This document shows positions 63,590 to 64,000 of a stretch of 64,000 bases of DNA, in pieces. The DNA comes from Rostratula benghalensis. Its lineage: Eukaryota; Chordata; Aves; Charadriiformes; Rostratulidae. The translations under genes and the position numbers were made by a program. Location: contig VXAI01000088.1 of the NCBI GenBank assembly GCA_013399305.1, positions 1,948,151-2,012,150 of the forward strand, in the 5' to 3' direction. The first letter of the stretch is position 1; each line of letters opens with the position of its first letter. The notes below the pieces were generated by a model that worked only from the letters and a program-made list of their open reading frames with translations, did no database searches and was not told where the DNA came from.

Positions 63590-64000
63590 CCCGGCTACCA
63601 CAGGGAAGGACAGCAGCAGCAACACCCCCGGCACAGGGGCACGTCTGGAGCTCTCAAAGGGGGAAACAGGGTTCTACGGGGGTCGACGGGGTACCCCCCA
63701 CGCCGGACGGCCCCGTCATCTCACGGAAGATTTCGTGCTTTGGGGCGAGGGGGTGGTTGGCGGGGCGGAGGGGACCTACGGCGGTCTCCGACGGCGCTGC
63801 GGGTGTTTCGTCAGGGAGCGCCGCCGGACGGGGAGGGGGCACCGGGAGCGCCCGGGACAGGACGGGACGGGCGGCAGGTGAACTCCCACCGCCTCCGGTG
63901 CCTTCTCCCCGGGTAGCCTGGCCTCCCCCAGACACTTCGCCTTCACAGGAACTGCTGTTGTGGAACCCGTCCTCCCGTCCCCCACCGCCTACCCCCATCC
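63590..64000. promoter_or_regulatory. CpG island, likely promoter or first exon of a gene beyond or within the window
   Basis: An abrupt change from AT-rich DNA to very GC-rich sequence with roughly three dozen CpG in the last 355 bases by hand count, while the preceding kilobases have very few. A GC box GGGGCGG lies at 63762-63768 and no TATA box is seen. The island continues past the right edge. Direction is uncertain. On the minus strand a frame is open from 63998 to 63654 (motif KHEIFREMTGPSG) but looks like GC-driven open sequence. On the plus strand GCGGCAG|GTGAAC (junction at 63877) could be a 5' splice donor. Vertebrate CpG islands of this kind usually mark promoters. Confidence 0.8.

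Noticed and set aside
63654..63998. 114-codon minus-strand frame in the CpG island as a protein
   Set aside because: GC-rich sequence is poor in stop codons; the glycine/proline/arginine composition fits chance, so it is not called as a CDS.
1..64000. CRISPR arrays, tRNA or rRNA genes, bacterial operons or plasmid features
   Set aside because: No regularly spaced repeats, cloverleaf-type sequence or dense same-strand coding was seen; the repeats are vertebrate retroelements.

Overview
The window looks like bird nuclear DNA. The sequence is AT-rich, lacks bacterial-style gene packing, and is littered with 5'-truncated CR1 LINEs. Their 3' tails (ATTCTRTG or ATTCT repeats; on the minus strand the typical AGAATCATAGAATC start) are an avian hallmark. 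It also carries one LTR that matches a common avian endogenous-retrovirus LTR type. I see no Alu, L1 or other mammalian repeats. The species cannot be fixed from the sequence. There is one 170-base assembly gap and two isolated ambiguous bases.

Layout. 1-3900: AT-rich non-coding sequence with a poly-A tract, a TTTG microsatellite and a 46-bp duplication. 3927-4308: two short minus-strand exon-like segments that would make the 3' end of a gene. 4411-4924: CR1 (+). 4925-8006: quiet, with a possible conserved regulatory stretch near 5640-5960. 8007-8512, 15030-15406 and 19354-19578: three CR1 copies (-). 26148-27172: longer CR1 (-) reaching into the reverse-transcriptase region. 30217-30543: two ATTCT arrays grown from CR1 tails. 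32379-32548: gap. 35190-35932: very old CR1-like remnant (+). 36201-37390: CR1 (-). 38158-38663: LTR without visible internal retroviral sequence (-). 41964-43388: the longest CR1 copy (+), with decayed reverse transcriptase. 44668-45350: CR1 middle fragment (+). 50252-50690, perhaps on to about 51760: old CR1 (-). 63590-64000: CpG island running off the right edge, the best evidence for a real promoter.

Genes. I recognise no known protein-coding gene. The longer open frames lie in CR1 copies, simple repeats or the CpG island. Several minus-strand segments have good splice signals and one open frame; some are phase-compatible, so a minus-strand gene starting at the CpG island and ending near 3927 is possible. 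Pseudo-exons of this quality are common in vertebrate non-coding DNA, so these calls are leads. If no such gene exists, the window is an intergenic or intronic stretch upstream of whatever starts at the CpG island. No tRNA, rRNA, CRISPR array or operon was seen.
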